Source: Micromonospora parva
Lineage (GTDB): Bacteria; Actinomycetota; Actinomycetes; Mycobacteriales; Micromonosporaceae
Assembly (NCBI RefSeq): GCF_000718515.1
Contig: NZ_JNZS01000008.1
Location: 186,001-250,000 of the forward strand
Direction: 5' to 3'
DNA: 64,000 nucleotides
How positions within the stretch are numbered: the first letter of the stretch is position 1; each line of letters starts with the position of its first letter. Below are positions 25,135 through 33,450 of this stretch, piece after piece. The position numbers and the translations under genes are program-made. The notes under the pieces were generated by a model. It made no database searches and had not been told where the DNA came from. It saw only the letters and a program-made list of their open reading frames with translations.

Positions 25135-25419
25135 ATGCCAAAAGCCATGTGGAAAGACCTGGTCGTCGCCGAGAGCGACGACACCGTGCTGGTGGAGGGC
25201 AACCACTACTTCCCTCGCTCCGCCCTGCGTGACGACCTGATCCGCGAGTCCACGACGCACACCGTCTGCCCCTGGAAGGGCACCGCCTCCTACTACTCCC
25301 TTGAGCACGAGGGCAGCACCAGCAAGGACGCGGTCTGGTACTACCCGGAGCCCAAACCGGACGCCGAGATGGTGCGTGACCGGGTGGCGTTCTGGAAGGA
25401 CGTCCGGGTCGTCGACTGA
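25135..25419 (+). CDS. DUF427 domain protein
   Basis: A 94-residue protein that is essentially one DUF427 domain: ESDDTVLVEGNHYFPRSALR, then the signature CPWKGTASYYSLE and a terminal VAFWKDVRVV. Members are small beta-rich proteins whose biochemical role is not established. The start follows a TAGTGT box and is probably leaderless. Confidence 0.9.
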   Translation: MPKAMWKDLVVAESDDTVLVEGNHYFPRSALRDDLIRESTTHTVCPWKGTASYYSLEHEGSTSKDAVWYYPEPKPDAEMVRDRVAFWKDVRVVD

Positions 25420-25466
25420 CGGCACCGACTGGCCGTGGCCGACGGCGGTGGGTGAGGATGGCCCGT

Positions 25467-26171
25467 ATGCCCGCGCCCGAGGAACGCCCCGACCCCGCCG
25501 GCACCGTCTACGGCGGCCGCCGACGGGCCGCGCGTTCCGGCCCGCTCACCGACCCGCTGCTGCGGGTGGCGCTCGGCGTCGGCCTGGTGGGCGTACTCCT
25601 CGGGGTGGTCTTCGCGACCGGGCTGCTCGGCGGCGACGACGAACCGGCGGTGCCGGCCCCGGTGGGTGCGACGTCCAGCGCGGCGGAGGCCACCACCGGG
25701 GCGGCCGGGCCGAGCCCGACCCCGTCGGTCGAGCCGTCGCCGACGCCCTCGACGGCACCGACCACCGGCCCCCGGGTGCTGCGGGTCGCGTCCGGGCTCT
25801 GCCTGGGGCTCGACGGCGACGACAAGGAAGCGGGGGCCGAGCTGGCCGTCTGCACCGGCGGTCCGGAACAGAAGTGGGTCGTCAACCCGGCCGGCGCGGG
25901 CGTGGTGACGCTGACCAACGCCGCCCACGGGCAGTGCCTGGACGTCGAGGGCGGCAGTACCGACGACGGCGCGCGGTTGCTCCAGTTCCCCTGCCACGGT
26001 GGGGCCAACCAGCAGTGGCGGCTGTCCGCCACCGGAACCGGCCCGGTGCTGCTGGTGGCCGCGCACAGCGGCAGGTGCGCGCAGGCCGACGACGACGGCG
26101 ACGAGCCCGACGACGAGATCCGCCAGCGCGCCTGCGACGGCCGACCCGCCCAGCAGTGGACCCTCGGCTGA
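25467..26171 (+). CDS. Membrane-anchored ricin-B-type lectin domain protein
   Basis: A 234-residue protein. A cytoplasmic N-terminus is followed by one transmembrane helix (LLRVALGVGLVGVLLGVVFA), a Pro/Ser/Thr linker (about 70-105) and a beta-trefoil ricin-B domain. The three trefoil repeats end in QKW, QQW and QQW, the classic QxW motifs, and each holds a conserved G-x-C-L/G-R-C segment. It should bind carbohydrate outside the cell. ATG 25467 follows a GAGGAT box by 7 bases; ATG 25452 is also in frame. It converges on the MFS gene with a 13-base gap. Confidence 0.85.
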   Translation: MPAPEERPDPAGTVYGGRRRAARSGPLTDPLLRVALGVGLVGVLLGVVFATGLLGGDDEPAVPAPVGATSSAAEATTGAAGPSPTPSVEPSPTPSTAPTTGPRVLRVASGLCLGLDGDDKEAGAELAVCTGGPEQKWVVNPAGAGVVTLTNAAHGQCLDVEGGSTDDGARLLQFPCHGGANQQWRLSATGTGPVLLVAAHSGRCAQADDDGDEPDDEIRQRACDGRPAQQWTLG

Positions 26172-26184
26172 CCAGCCAACCCGC

Positions 26185-27489
26185 TCAGCCCCGGTAGCTC
26201 CAGGCCCGGGGCGCGGTCGCGGCGAGCAGCACGGCCTCCGGCACCGCTCGGCCCGGTCGTCGACGCAGCAGCAACGACAGCCCGGCGGCGCCGATCGACA
26301 AAGCGCCCGCCACGTACCAGGCCATCGCGTAGTCGCCCAGCCGGTCCCGGACCAGCCCCGCGCCGGTGGCGGCGACCGCCGCGCCGAGTTGGTGCGCGGC
26401 GAACACCCAGCCGAACACCACCGCCCCGGCCCCGCCGAAGTACTCCCGGCACAGCGCCACGGTCGGCGGCACGGTGGCCACCCAGTCCAGGCCGTAGAAG
26501 ACGATGAACACCAGCATGCTCGGCTCAGCGCTGCCGGAGAACAGGCTCGGCAGCACCAGCAGGGACAACCCCCGCAGCGCGTAGTACATGCCGAGCAGCA
26601 GCCGGCTGTCCACCCGGTCGGTGAGCCAGCCGGAGGCGATAGTGCCGACGATGTCGAAGAGCCCCACCAGCGCGAGCAACCCGGCCGCTGTGGTCTGGGC
26701 CATGCCGTGGTCGTGCGCGGCCGGCACGAAGTGCGTACCGACCAGGCCGTTGGTGGTCGCGCCGCAGATCGCGAACCCTCCGGCCAGCAGCCAGAACGGT
26801 CGGGTCCGGGCCGCCGTCGCCAGCGCGCCGAGCGCCCGGGTCGCGGCGCCACCGGTCGCCGGTGGTGCCGCGACGACCTCGGTCGCCCCGTAGGCGGGCA
26901 GGCCGAGATCCGCCGGGTGCTCGCGCAGAAGCCACACCACCAGGGGTACGACCGCCAGCGCCGCTGCGGCGACGACGAGCGCCGCCGTCCGCCAGCCGTG
27001 GTCGCGTACCAGGATGGCGATCAGTGGCAAAAACACCAGTTGCCCGGCCGCCCCGCCGGCGGTCAGCACTCCGGTCACCAGACCCCGCCTGCGGACGAAC
27101 CAGCGGCCGGTGACGGTGGCCACGAACGCCAGCGCCATCGAGCCGGTGCCCAGCCCGACCAGCACACCCCAGCAGAGCAGGAGCTGCCAGCTGGCGGTCA
27201 TGAAGACCGTCAACCCGCTGCCCGCGGCGACCAGCAGCAGCGCCACCGAGACCACCCGGCGGATGCCGAACCGGTCCATCAGGGCTGCCGCGAACGGCGC
27301 GGTGAGCCCGTAGAGCAACAGGTTGACGGAGACGGCCGCGGAGATGGTGGCCAGCGGCCAGCCGAACTCCTCGTGCAGCGGGTGCAGCAGCACCGACGGG
27401 GTGGCGCGGAAGCCCGCCGCGCCGACCAGCGCCACGAAGGCGACGGCGGCGACCAGCCAGGCGGGATGCAGACGACGGTTCTTGGTCAC
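26185..27489 (-). CDS. MFS transporter
   Basis: A 434-residue 12-helix major facilitator carrier. The loop 2-3 motif appears as AALMDRFGIRRVV, and the loop 8-9 repeat as GWLTDRVDSRLLL. The topology fits OFA/monocarboxylate-type carriers (MCT-like), but the substrate cannot be told from sequence. GTG 27489 was chosen because the longer frame upstream lacks protein-like sequence. It diverges from the GlxA-type regulator gene, which is a plausible controller. Confidence 0.85.
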   Translation of the reverse strand: MTKNRRLHPAWLVAAVAFVALVGAAGFRATPSVLLHPLHEEFGWPLATISAAVSVNLLLYGLTAPFAAALMDRFGIRRVVSVALLLVAAGSGLTVFMTASWQLLLCWGVLVGLGTGSMALAFVATVTGRWFVRRRGLVTGVLTAGGAAGQLVFLPLIAILVRDHGWRTAALVVAAAALAVVPLVVWLLREHPADLGLPAYGATEVVAAPPATGGAATRALGALATAARTRPFWLLAGGFAICGATTNGLVGTHFVPAAHDHGMAQTTAAGLLALVGLFDIVGTIASGWLTDRVDSRLLLGMYYALRGLSLLVLPSLFSGSAEPSMLVFIVFYGLDWVATVPPTVALCREYFGGAGAVVFGWVFAAHQLGAAVAATGAGLVRDRLGDYAMAWYVAGALSIGAAGLSLLLRRRPGRAVPEAVLLAATAPRAWSYRG

Positions 27490-27547
27490 GGAGCAAGTCT
27501 GGGCCGGGCCGGGCACCGCGACGAGTGGCCGGAAAGCCATCATGCGC

Positions 27548-27553
27548 AATAAT
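27548..27553 (+). promoter_or_regulatory. -10 box of leaderless promoter for the GlxA-type regulator
   Basis: AATAAT lies 6 bases before ATG 27560. Confidence 0.45.
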
Positions 27554-27559
27554 CGGGCC

Positions 27560-28549
27560 ATGAAGGCTGGCCCGCATCGAATCGCCGTCCTCGCTCTGCA
27601 CCAGGTGGTTGGCCTGGACCTCGGCACCCCGTCCCAGGTGTTCAGCACCGCCCGGGCCGCCGACGGGACACCCTTCTACGACGTGCGGGTGTGCACCCCG
27701 GGCGGGCAGCCGGTGCGCAGCACCGCCAGCTTCCAGGTGGTCCCCGACCACGGCCTGGAACTGCTCGACACCGCCGACACGGTGATCGTCCCCGGCATCC
27801 ACGACGGCACCGTGCTGACGTCGGGCACCATCGCGCCGGAGGTGACCGGGGCGCTGCGCGCGGCGTACGAGCGGGGCGCACGGATCATGTCGATCTGCAC
27901 CGGGGCGTTCGTGCTCGCCGCCGCCGGGCTCCTCGACGGGCGGCGGGCGACCACCCACTGGGCGTACGCCGAGCGCTTCCGCCACCTGCACGGCCGGGTG
28001 GACCTCGACCCGGGCGTGCTCTTCATCGCCGACGACCGGGTGCTCACCTCGGCCGGGGTCGCCGCCGGCATCGACCTCTGCCTGCACGTCATCCGCCTCG
28101 ACCACGGCAGCGAGGTGGCCAACCGGGCGGCCCGCCGCTGCGTGATGCCACCGTGGCGCGACGGCGGCCAGGCGCAGTACATCGAACAGCCGGTGCCGAA
28201 GGCGACCGACTCCAGCACGGCGGGCGCCCGGGAGTGGGCGCGGCAGCGGCTGCACGAGCCGATCGCGCTGCGCGACCTGGCCGAGCAGGCCCGGATGAGC
28301 GTGCGCACCTTCACCCGGCGCTTCCGGTCGGAGACCGGTCTGAGCCCGGCCCAGTGGCTGCTGCAACAGCGCACCGACCACGCGCGGCTGCTGCTGGAGA
28401 CAACCGACCTCACCGTCGACCAGATCGCCCACCGCTCGGGTTTCGGCACCACCGCCGCCCTACGCCAGCAACTGCACCAGCGCATCGGGGTGGCCCCCTC
28501 CACCTACCGCCGCACCTTCCACCCCCGCCCCGAGCTGGTCGACACCTGA
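27560..28549 (+). CDS. GlxA-family transcriptional regulator (DJ-1/PfpI + AraC HTH)
   Basis: A 329-residue regulator. Residues 5-175 are a DJ-1/PfpI-like glutamine-amidotransferase fold with the nucleophile elbow SICTGAFVLAAAGLL, whose Cys is kept. Residues about 225-320 are two AraC-type helix-turn-helices (IALRDLAEQARMSVRTFTRRF and LTVDQIAHRSGFGTTAALRQ). Its place opposite the MFS gene, with starts 70 bases apart, suggests it controls that carrier. The effector is unknown. Confidence 0.88.
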   Translation: MKAGPHRIAVLALHQVVGLDLGTPSQVFSTARAADGTPFYDVRVCTPGGQPVRSTASFQVVPDHGLELLDTADTVIVPGIHDGTVLTSGTIAPEVTGALRAAYERGARIMSICTGAFVLAAAGLLDGRRATTHWAYAERFRHLHGRVDLDPGVLFIADDRVLTSAGVAAGIDLCLHVIRLDHGSEVANRAARRCVMPPWRDGGQAQYIEQPVPKATDSSTAGAREWARQRLHEPIALRDLAEQARMSVRTFTRRFRSETGLSPAQWLLQQRTDHARLLLETTDLTVDQIAHRSGFGTTAALRQQLHQRIGVAPSTYRRTFHPRPELVDT

Positions 28550-28853
28550 GTTGGTCGACACCTGAGTCGGTCGGCAGCACCTCCCGGCCCAGCGCGGAAC
28601 CGATCGTCGCGCTGCCCCAACGCCAGCAGGCACCTTCAGCCGGCCACGCCGCCCGGCGCCGGCACGAGCGCCGGTGAAACGCGCCCGCCCGGGCCGGTAA
28701 CTCGGGAGAGCGTGATGTCTGTGAGACATCACGATGTCTCACAGACATCACGCTAAGCAGAACGGCCTGCCCCTGCCCGCGCCACACCCGGACGCTGCCG
28801 CCCCTGCCCACGCCTCGCCCGGGCACCCGGCGCCCCGGCGCCGGTGACGCGTC
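28550..28853. other. Intergenic region between convergent genes, with repeat structures
   Basis: No gene was seen. A 16-bp unit, TGGTCGACACCTGAGT in rotated form, is duplicated across the GlxA stop codon (28532-28563) with a partial third copy. Further on lies a perfect 21-bp inverted repeat (listed separately) and GC-rich filler. Confidence 0.6.
28709..28754. repeat. Perfect 21-bp inverted repeat with nested palindromes
   Basis: Bases 28709-28729 are exactly complementary to 28734-28754, with a 4-base loop. Each arm also folds on itself around GTGATGTCT-GTG-AGACATCAC. It is AT-richer than its surroundings and lies between two convergent genes, so it may be a bidirectional terminator or a mobile palindrome. 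Confidence 0.85.
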
Positions 28854-29318
28854 TCAGGCGCGGAGGAGTCGGAGTTGGGCCTGGTGTTTGGGGAGGTGGA
28901 CCCGGGTGTGCAGGTCCAGAGTCCGGGACCAGGGCAGCGGCTCGTCGACGATGAGGTCGAAGCCCTCGCGAAGGTGCGTCTCGACCGGAGTCTCCGCAGC
29001 CAGCCCGAGCTGGTCGACCAGCCCGCACAGCCGATCACTGGTGCCGTGCAGCAGCGCCGTCAGTCCACGCAGACCACCCTGCTCGGCGGCGAGCGCGTCG
29101 AGCTGCGGACGGTGCATGTCCTCTTCCAACTCGTAGTACGCGAACGGCGACCCGGCCAGCAGCGCCTCGGTGGCCTGGATCATCAGCTCGTCGTTGGCGA
29201 CCAGATGCGCGACGATCTGCTCGGCGCTGAGCTGTCCCTGCGGAGCCGGACCGAACCCGCCGGCGTCGACCTCCGCGAACACCGCACCGTAGGCCTGTCG
29301 CAACCCCCCGCTCTCCAT
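28854..29318 (-). CDS. DinB-like / maleylpyruvate-isomerase-fold protein
   Basis: A 154-residue four-helix protein. It has a QLSAEQIVAHLVANDELMIQ helix, in which the His could bind metal as in DinB/MDMPI proteins, then EEDMHRPQLDALAAEQGG and a terminal TRVHLPKHQAQLRLL. Related actinobacterial proteins use mycothiol as cofactor, but the function here is open. ATG 29318 is preferred over TTG 29330. Confidence 0.7.
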   Translation of the reverse strand: MESGGLRQAYGAVFAEVDAGGFGPAPQGQLSAEQIVAHLVANDELMIQATEALLAGSPFAYYELEEDMHRPQLDALAAEQGGLRGLTALLHGTSDRLCGLVDQLGLAAETPVETHLREGFDLIVDEPLPWSRTLDLHTRVHLPKHQAQLRLLRA

Positions 29319-29346
29319 CCCCCCAGTCAACCCGCCCCGGCGGGAC

Positions 29347-31299
29347 TTAGCGGCGGGATTGGCGGGAGCGGAGGTAGTCGCTGACCACGTACTCGCCCAG
29401 GTCGTCGGTGTCCGGGGTGAACATGCGTCCCCGGCTACGGCGGGCCACCGCGTCGACGAAACGCCGCAGACCCGGGTCGTCGCCGAGCATGAACAGGTTG
29501 AGCGTGGCGCCGTAGCGGCTCAGCCGGTCCACCTCACGGACCGTCGCCTCGATCGTCTCCGGCAGCGGCGGCCAGTGGAACAGCGCCTCCCCGTCGTCCG
29601 GGTCCAGGTGGGCGGTCGGCTCGCCGTCGGTGACCACCAGCACGACCGGCTCGGCGTCCGGGTGCCGGCGCAGGTGCCGGCCCGCCAACCGCAGCGCGTG
29701 CTGCAGGTTGGTGCCCTGCTCCATGTCCGGCTCCACGGCCGCCAACTCATGCTGGGTGAGCGTCATCGCCTCCCGCCCGAAGCCGACGATCTGCAGGGCG
29801 TCCTGCGGAAAGCGCGTCTCCATCAGGTGAGCCAGCGCCAGCGCCGTCTGCTTCATCGGCCCCCAACGACCCTGCGAGATCATCGAGTACGACAGGTCGA
29901 CGCAGAGCACCACAGCGGCCGAGGCCCGCTTCTCGGTCTCCACCACCTCGAAGTCGTCCACCGCGAGCTGCACCGGGACCGTCGGCCCGGCCCGGCTGAC
30001 CGCCCGGGTCAACGTCCGGACTACGTCCAACGGCTGCTCATCGCCGTACTCCCAGGGCCTGGACGCGCCGCTGACCTCGCCCGCCGCACCGGCCGAGCGC
30101 AGGTCGTGCTGGCCGCGCGGCCCGGCGGTCAGGTCGGCGAAGACCCGCCGCAGCGCGGTTCCGCCCAGCCGGCGCAGCGCCTTCGGGCTCAGCGTGAGCC
30201 CTTCCGCGTCCCGGCTCACCCACCCCTGGCGGCGCAGCTCCCGCTCCAGATCGCGCAGCCGCCGAACGTCGTCGGCCGCGTCCCGGCCCAGCGTGCGGGC
30301 CACCGCGTCGACGTCCACGTCATCGAGCGTCGCCCCCGGGTGTTCCTGGTCGAGCTGGTCCAGCAGGTCGTCCAGCTCGCCGATCTCACCCAGCGCGCCG
30401 GCCGCGTCGGCGTAGTCCAACGGCTGGTCGCCGCGGACCCGCTCGCCCCGCCCCCAGCGCAGATCGGGTCGCAGCGCCCGCAGGTTCGCGTCGAGAGCTG
30501 ACATCTCCCCCGCGAGGCGATCGCCGAGCGACTGCTGCATCAGCCCGGACAGCTCGGCGCGCTGCCGCTCCGACAGCGAGTTCATCAGCCGCTCACCCGC
30601 CGCCGCCCGGCGGGCCAACACGTCGATCAACTCGTCGACGGTCTCCGGCTGCTCCGGGAAGAAGTCGCCGTGCCGGCGCATGAACTCGGCGAACGCGTCG
30701 GTGGTGTCCTCCGCGCGACCGTGCCGGGCGAGCAGGTCGTTCAGGTCGCCCATCATCTCGGCGAGCCGCTGCTGGGCGGCCGGGTCGGCGGAGGCGCGCA
30801 CCGCCTCGCGCAGCCCGGCGAAGCGCTGGCCGAGCACGTCATCGCGGAGCTGGTCGAGGATCTGCTGGTACGAACGGCGGGCGTCGTCGCTGGCCCACTG
30901 GTAGCCGGACAGCTCCTGCACCGCCCGCGCGGTCGAGCGGGGAAGATTGTCCAGCACCGCCTCGGCGAACCGCGCGGCGTCGTCGTCACGACCTCGCAGC
31001 TCGTCCCGTTCGGCGGCGAGGGCCTGGTCGAGCAGGGCCTGCGCCCTGGTCACCGCGCCGTCCAGGTCACCCCGGCGCATCGCCTCGCGGCGCAGTCGTC
31101 GCGCCCGGGCGGCCAGGTCGTCCAGGCCACCCCGCCCCTGCGGACCACGGCGCAGCAGGTCGCGCAGCGCCTCCCGCAGGCTGCCACCGGCCAGCACCTC
31201 CGCACCGACCGCGTCCACCGCCTCGCGCACGTCGTACGGGGGTGCGAGCGGGTCGGGCCCGCCGTTCCACTGCCCGTAACGGAACCGGTTACCGGCCAC
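29347..31299 (-). CDS. VWA-domain protein partnered with a MoxR ATPase
   Basis: A 650-residue protein. The N-terminal two thirds are charged, helical and Arg/Asp/Glu-rich (about 20-390). The C-terminal VWA domain (about 430-630) has a MIDAS metal site read as VDLSYSM (DxSxS), with TNLQHAL and VVTDGEPT completing it. The preceding gene, only 2 bases away, encodes a MoxR-type AAA+ ATPase; such MoxR/VWA pairs act as chaperones that load cofactors or remodel complexes. The client is unknown here. Confidence 0.87.
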   Translation of the reverse strand: MAGNRFRYGQWNGGPDPLAPPYDVREAVDAVGAEVLAGGSLREALRDLLRRGPQGRGGLDDLAARARRLRREAMRRGDLDGAVTRAQALLDQALAAERDELRGRDDDAARFAEAVLDNLPRSTARAVQELSGYQWASDDARRSYQQILDQLRDDVLGQRFAGLREAVRASADPAAQQRLAEMMGDLNDLLARHGRAEDTTDAFAEFMRRHGDFFPEQPETVDELIDVLARRAAAGERLMNSLSERQRAELSGLMQQSLGDRLAGEMSALDANLRALRPDLRWGRGERVRGDQPLDYADAAGALGEIGELDDLLDQLDQEHPGATLDDVDVDAVARTLGRDAADDVRRLRDLERELRRQGWVSRDAEGLTLSPKALRRLGGTALRRVFADLTAGPRGQHDLRSAGAAGEVSGASRPWEYGDEQPLDVVRTLTRAVSRAGPTVPVQLAVDDFEVVETEKRASAAVVLCVDLSYSMISQGRWGPMKQTALALAHLMETRFPQDALQIVGFGREAMTLTQHELAAVEPDMEQGTNLQHALRLAGRHLRRHPDAEPVVLVVTDGEPTAHLDPDDGEALFHWPPLPETIEATVREVDRLSRYGATLNLFMLGDDPGLRRFVDAVARRSRGRMFTPDTDDLGEYVVSDYLRSRQSRR

Positions 31300-31301
31300 C
31301 G

Positions 31302-32753
31302 TCAGCCCCGACCGCCGTAGACGGTGCGCCCCGAGTCGGTGACGTCCTTGCCGAGCCGGCGGGTCAGGTGCAGCCCTTCCAACACGAACTCGACGCCGGC
31401 GGCGGCCTCCTCCGAGGTGGGCGCGTCACCCAGGCCGAGCCGGTCCAGGACCTTCGCCAACCCGGGCACGGTGCCGACCTGGCGCAACAGCTCAGCGGCG
31501 CTGACCAGCTCGCCGGTCTCGATCGCGGCGCCGTCCTCGACCAGGGCGGTGAACCCGGACAGGTCCAACCCGGCGAGGTGGGCCCGGAACGTCTCGGCGG
31601 TCGCGGTACGCAGCAGGTGCGCGAGGACCTCGATCTCCCGGCCCTCCTCACCGCTCTCGAACTCGACCTTGCCGCGCAGCGTGCTGGTCACCGACACCGC
31701 GTCACCGACGCGGGCAACGGCGGCCTCGGGACGCCCGTCCGGGGTGCTGGAGGCGGCGAGCAGACCGGCGCGCCGCAGCGCGGCACCGGCCACCGTCTCG
31801 GCGGCGGCGATGGCGAACCGGGCGGAGACACCGGAGCGCGGGTCCACCGACGGCGACTCCCGCACGGCGCGGGCGAAGCGGGCCAGCACCTCCAGCACGT
31901 GCTCCGGCACCTCGGCGACCAGGTCCGCCTCCTGACGGATCAGCGCCAGCTCCAACTCCAGGTCGACCGGGTAGTGGGTGCGGATCTCCGCGCCGAACCG
32001 GTCCTTGAGGGGGGTGATGATCCGGCCCCGGTTGGTGTAGTCCTCCGGGTTGGCGCTGGCCACCAGGAGCAGGTCCAGTGGCAGCCGCAGCTGGTAGCCG
32101 CGAACCTGGATGTCCCGCTCCTCCAGCACGTTGAGCAGCGCCACCTGGATGCGCTCGGCCAGGTCGGGCAGCTCGTTGACGGCGAAGATGCCCCGGTTGG
32201 TGCGCGGCACCAACCCGAAGTGGATGGTTTCCGGGTCGCCGAGGGTACGACCCTGGGCGATGCGGATCGGGTCGACGTCACCGATCAGGTCGCCGACGCT
32301 GGTGTCCGGGGTGGCCAGCTTCTCGCCGTACCGCATCGAACGGTGCAGCCAGCCGATCGGCAGCTCGTCGCCGGCCTCGGCGACCTGGGCGCGGGACGCC
32401 GGGGTGAGCGGGTGCATCGGGTGCTCGTTGAGCACCGAGCCGGGCAGCACCGGGGTCCACTCGTCGAGCAAAGCGCCCAGCGAGCGGATCAGCCGGGTCT
32501 TGCCCTGGCCGCGCTCGCCGAGCAGCACCATGTCGTGCCCGGCGAGCAACGCCCGCTCGACCTCGGGCAGCACTGTGTCGTCATAGCCGACGATGCCGGG
32601 GAAACGGGTCTCGCCGGAGCGCATCCGGGCGAGGAGGTTGTCACGGAGTTCCTGCTTGACGGTGCGGTAGTGGTGACCGGCCGCCCGCAGCGCGCCGAGC
32701 GTGCCGGGCAGGTCGGCCGGTGGAACCGGGATTACCGGGGTAGGCGCAGTCAC
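31302..32753 (-). CDS. MoxR/ChlI-type AAA+ ATPase
   Basis: A 483-residue AAA+ protein of the magnesium-chelatase/MoxR group. Walker A is GERGQGKT (79-86), followed by FAVNELPDL for Walker B (Asn in place of the usual first Asp) and LLLVASANPEDYTNRGRII as sensor 1. A helical lid and a long C-terminal region follow. It should work with the VWA protein encoded 2 bases downstream. GTG 32753 lies 7 bases after a TAGCGT box. Confidence 0.87.
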   Translation of the reverse strand: MTAPTPVIPVPPADLPGTLGALRAAGHHYRTVKQELRDNLLARMRSGETRFPGIVGYDDTVLPEVERALLAGHDMVLLGERGQGKTRLIRSLGALLDEWTPVLPGSVLNEHPMHPLTPASRAQVAEAGDELPIGWLHRSMRYGEKLATPDTSVGDLIGDVDPIRIAQGRTLGDPETIHFGLVPRTNRGIFAVNELPDLAERIQVALLNVLEERDIQVRGYQLRLPLDLLLVASANPEDYTNRGRIITPLKDRFGAEIRTHYPVDLELELALIRQEADLVAEVPEHVLEVLARFARAVRESPSVDPRSGVSARFAIAAAETVAGAALRRAGLLAASSTPDGRPEAAVARVGDAVSVTSTLRGKVEFESGEEGREIEVLAHLLRTATAETFRAHLAGLDLSGFTALVEDGAAIETGELVSAAELLRQVGTVPGLAKVLDRLGLGDAPTSEEAAAGVEFVLEGLHLTRRLGKDVTDSGRTVYGGRG

Positions 32754-32760
32754 CCGAACC

Positions 32761-32766
32761 ACGCTA
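32761..32766 (-). promoter_or_regulatory. -10 box of leaderless promoter for the MoxR-VWA operon
   Basis: TAGCGT lies 7 bases before GTG 32753. Confidence 0.5.
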
Positions 32767-32793
32767 GCTCACATTTTCCGCGGCAACGCTCGG

Positions 32794-33450
32794 CTAGGCA
32801 GGGCCGGACGGGGTGACGAAGCCGGACTCGTAGGCGGCGATGACCGCCTGCGTGCGGTCGCGGACGCCCAGCTTGGCCAGCACGTTGCCGACGTGCGTCT
32901 TGATCGTCTCCACCCCGACCACCAGGTGCGCGGCGATCTCCGGGTTGGACCGGCCGGTGGTCATCAACCGCAGCACCTCGGCCTCCCGGTCGGTGAGCCG
33001 GGCGGCGCTCAACCGGTCGCCGCCCGCCGGCCCGTACGCCGCGACCAGCTGGCGGATCGCGGCCGGGAAGAGCAGCGACTCACCGGCGGCGACCACCCGG
33101 ACCGCCTCCACCACCTCGGCGGGCCGGGCCCGTTTGAGCAGGAACCCCGAGGCCCCGGCGCGCAGCGCCTCGTAGACGTACTCGTCGTTGGCGAACGTGG
33201 TGACCACCAGCACCCGTGGCGGGTCGGCGGAGGTGGCCAGCAGGTGCCGGGTGGCCTGGATGCCGTCGATGCCGGGCATCCGCACGTCCATCAGCACCAC
33301 GTCGGGCCGGTGCCGGGCGACCAGCGGCGGCACCTCGGCCCCGTCGGCGGCTTCGGCGACCACCCGCAGGTCGGGTTGGGCGTCGATGATGGCCCGCAGC
33401 CCGATCCGGATCAGCTCGTCGTCGTCGACGACGAGGACGCCAGTGCTCAT
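32794..33450 (-). CDS. NarL/LuxR-family response regulator
   Basis: A 218-residue response regulator. The receiver domain has D10/D11 and the phosphorylation site Asp 55 (VVLMDVRMPG), with Lys in GFLLKRARP. The C-terminal LuxR helix-turn-helix reads LTDREAEVLRLMTTGRSNPE. It overlaps the kinase gene by ATGA, so kinase and regulator are made together. The targets are unknown; the ATG was chosen because it makes that overlap. Confidence 0.92.
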   Translation of the reverse strand: MSTGVLVVDDDELIRIGLRAIIDAQPDLRVVAEAADGAEVPPLVARHRPDVVLMDVRMPGIDGIQATRHLLATSADPPRVLVVTTFANDEYVYEALRAGASGFLLKRARPAEVVEAVRVVAAGESLLFPAAIRQLVAAYGPAGGDRLSAARLTDREAEVLRLMTTGRSNPEIAAHLVVGVETIKTHVGNVLAKLGVRDRTQAVIAAYESGFVTPSGPA

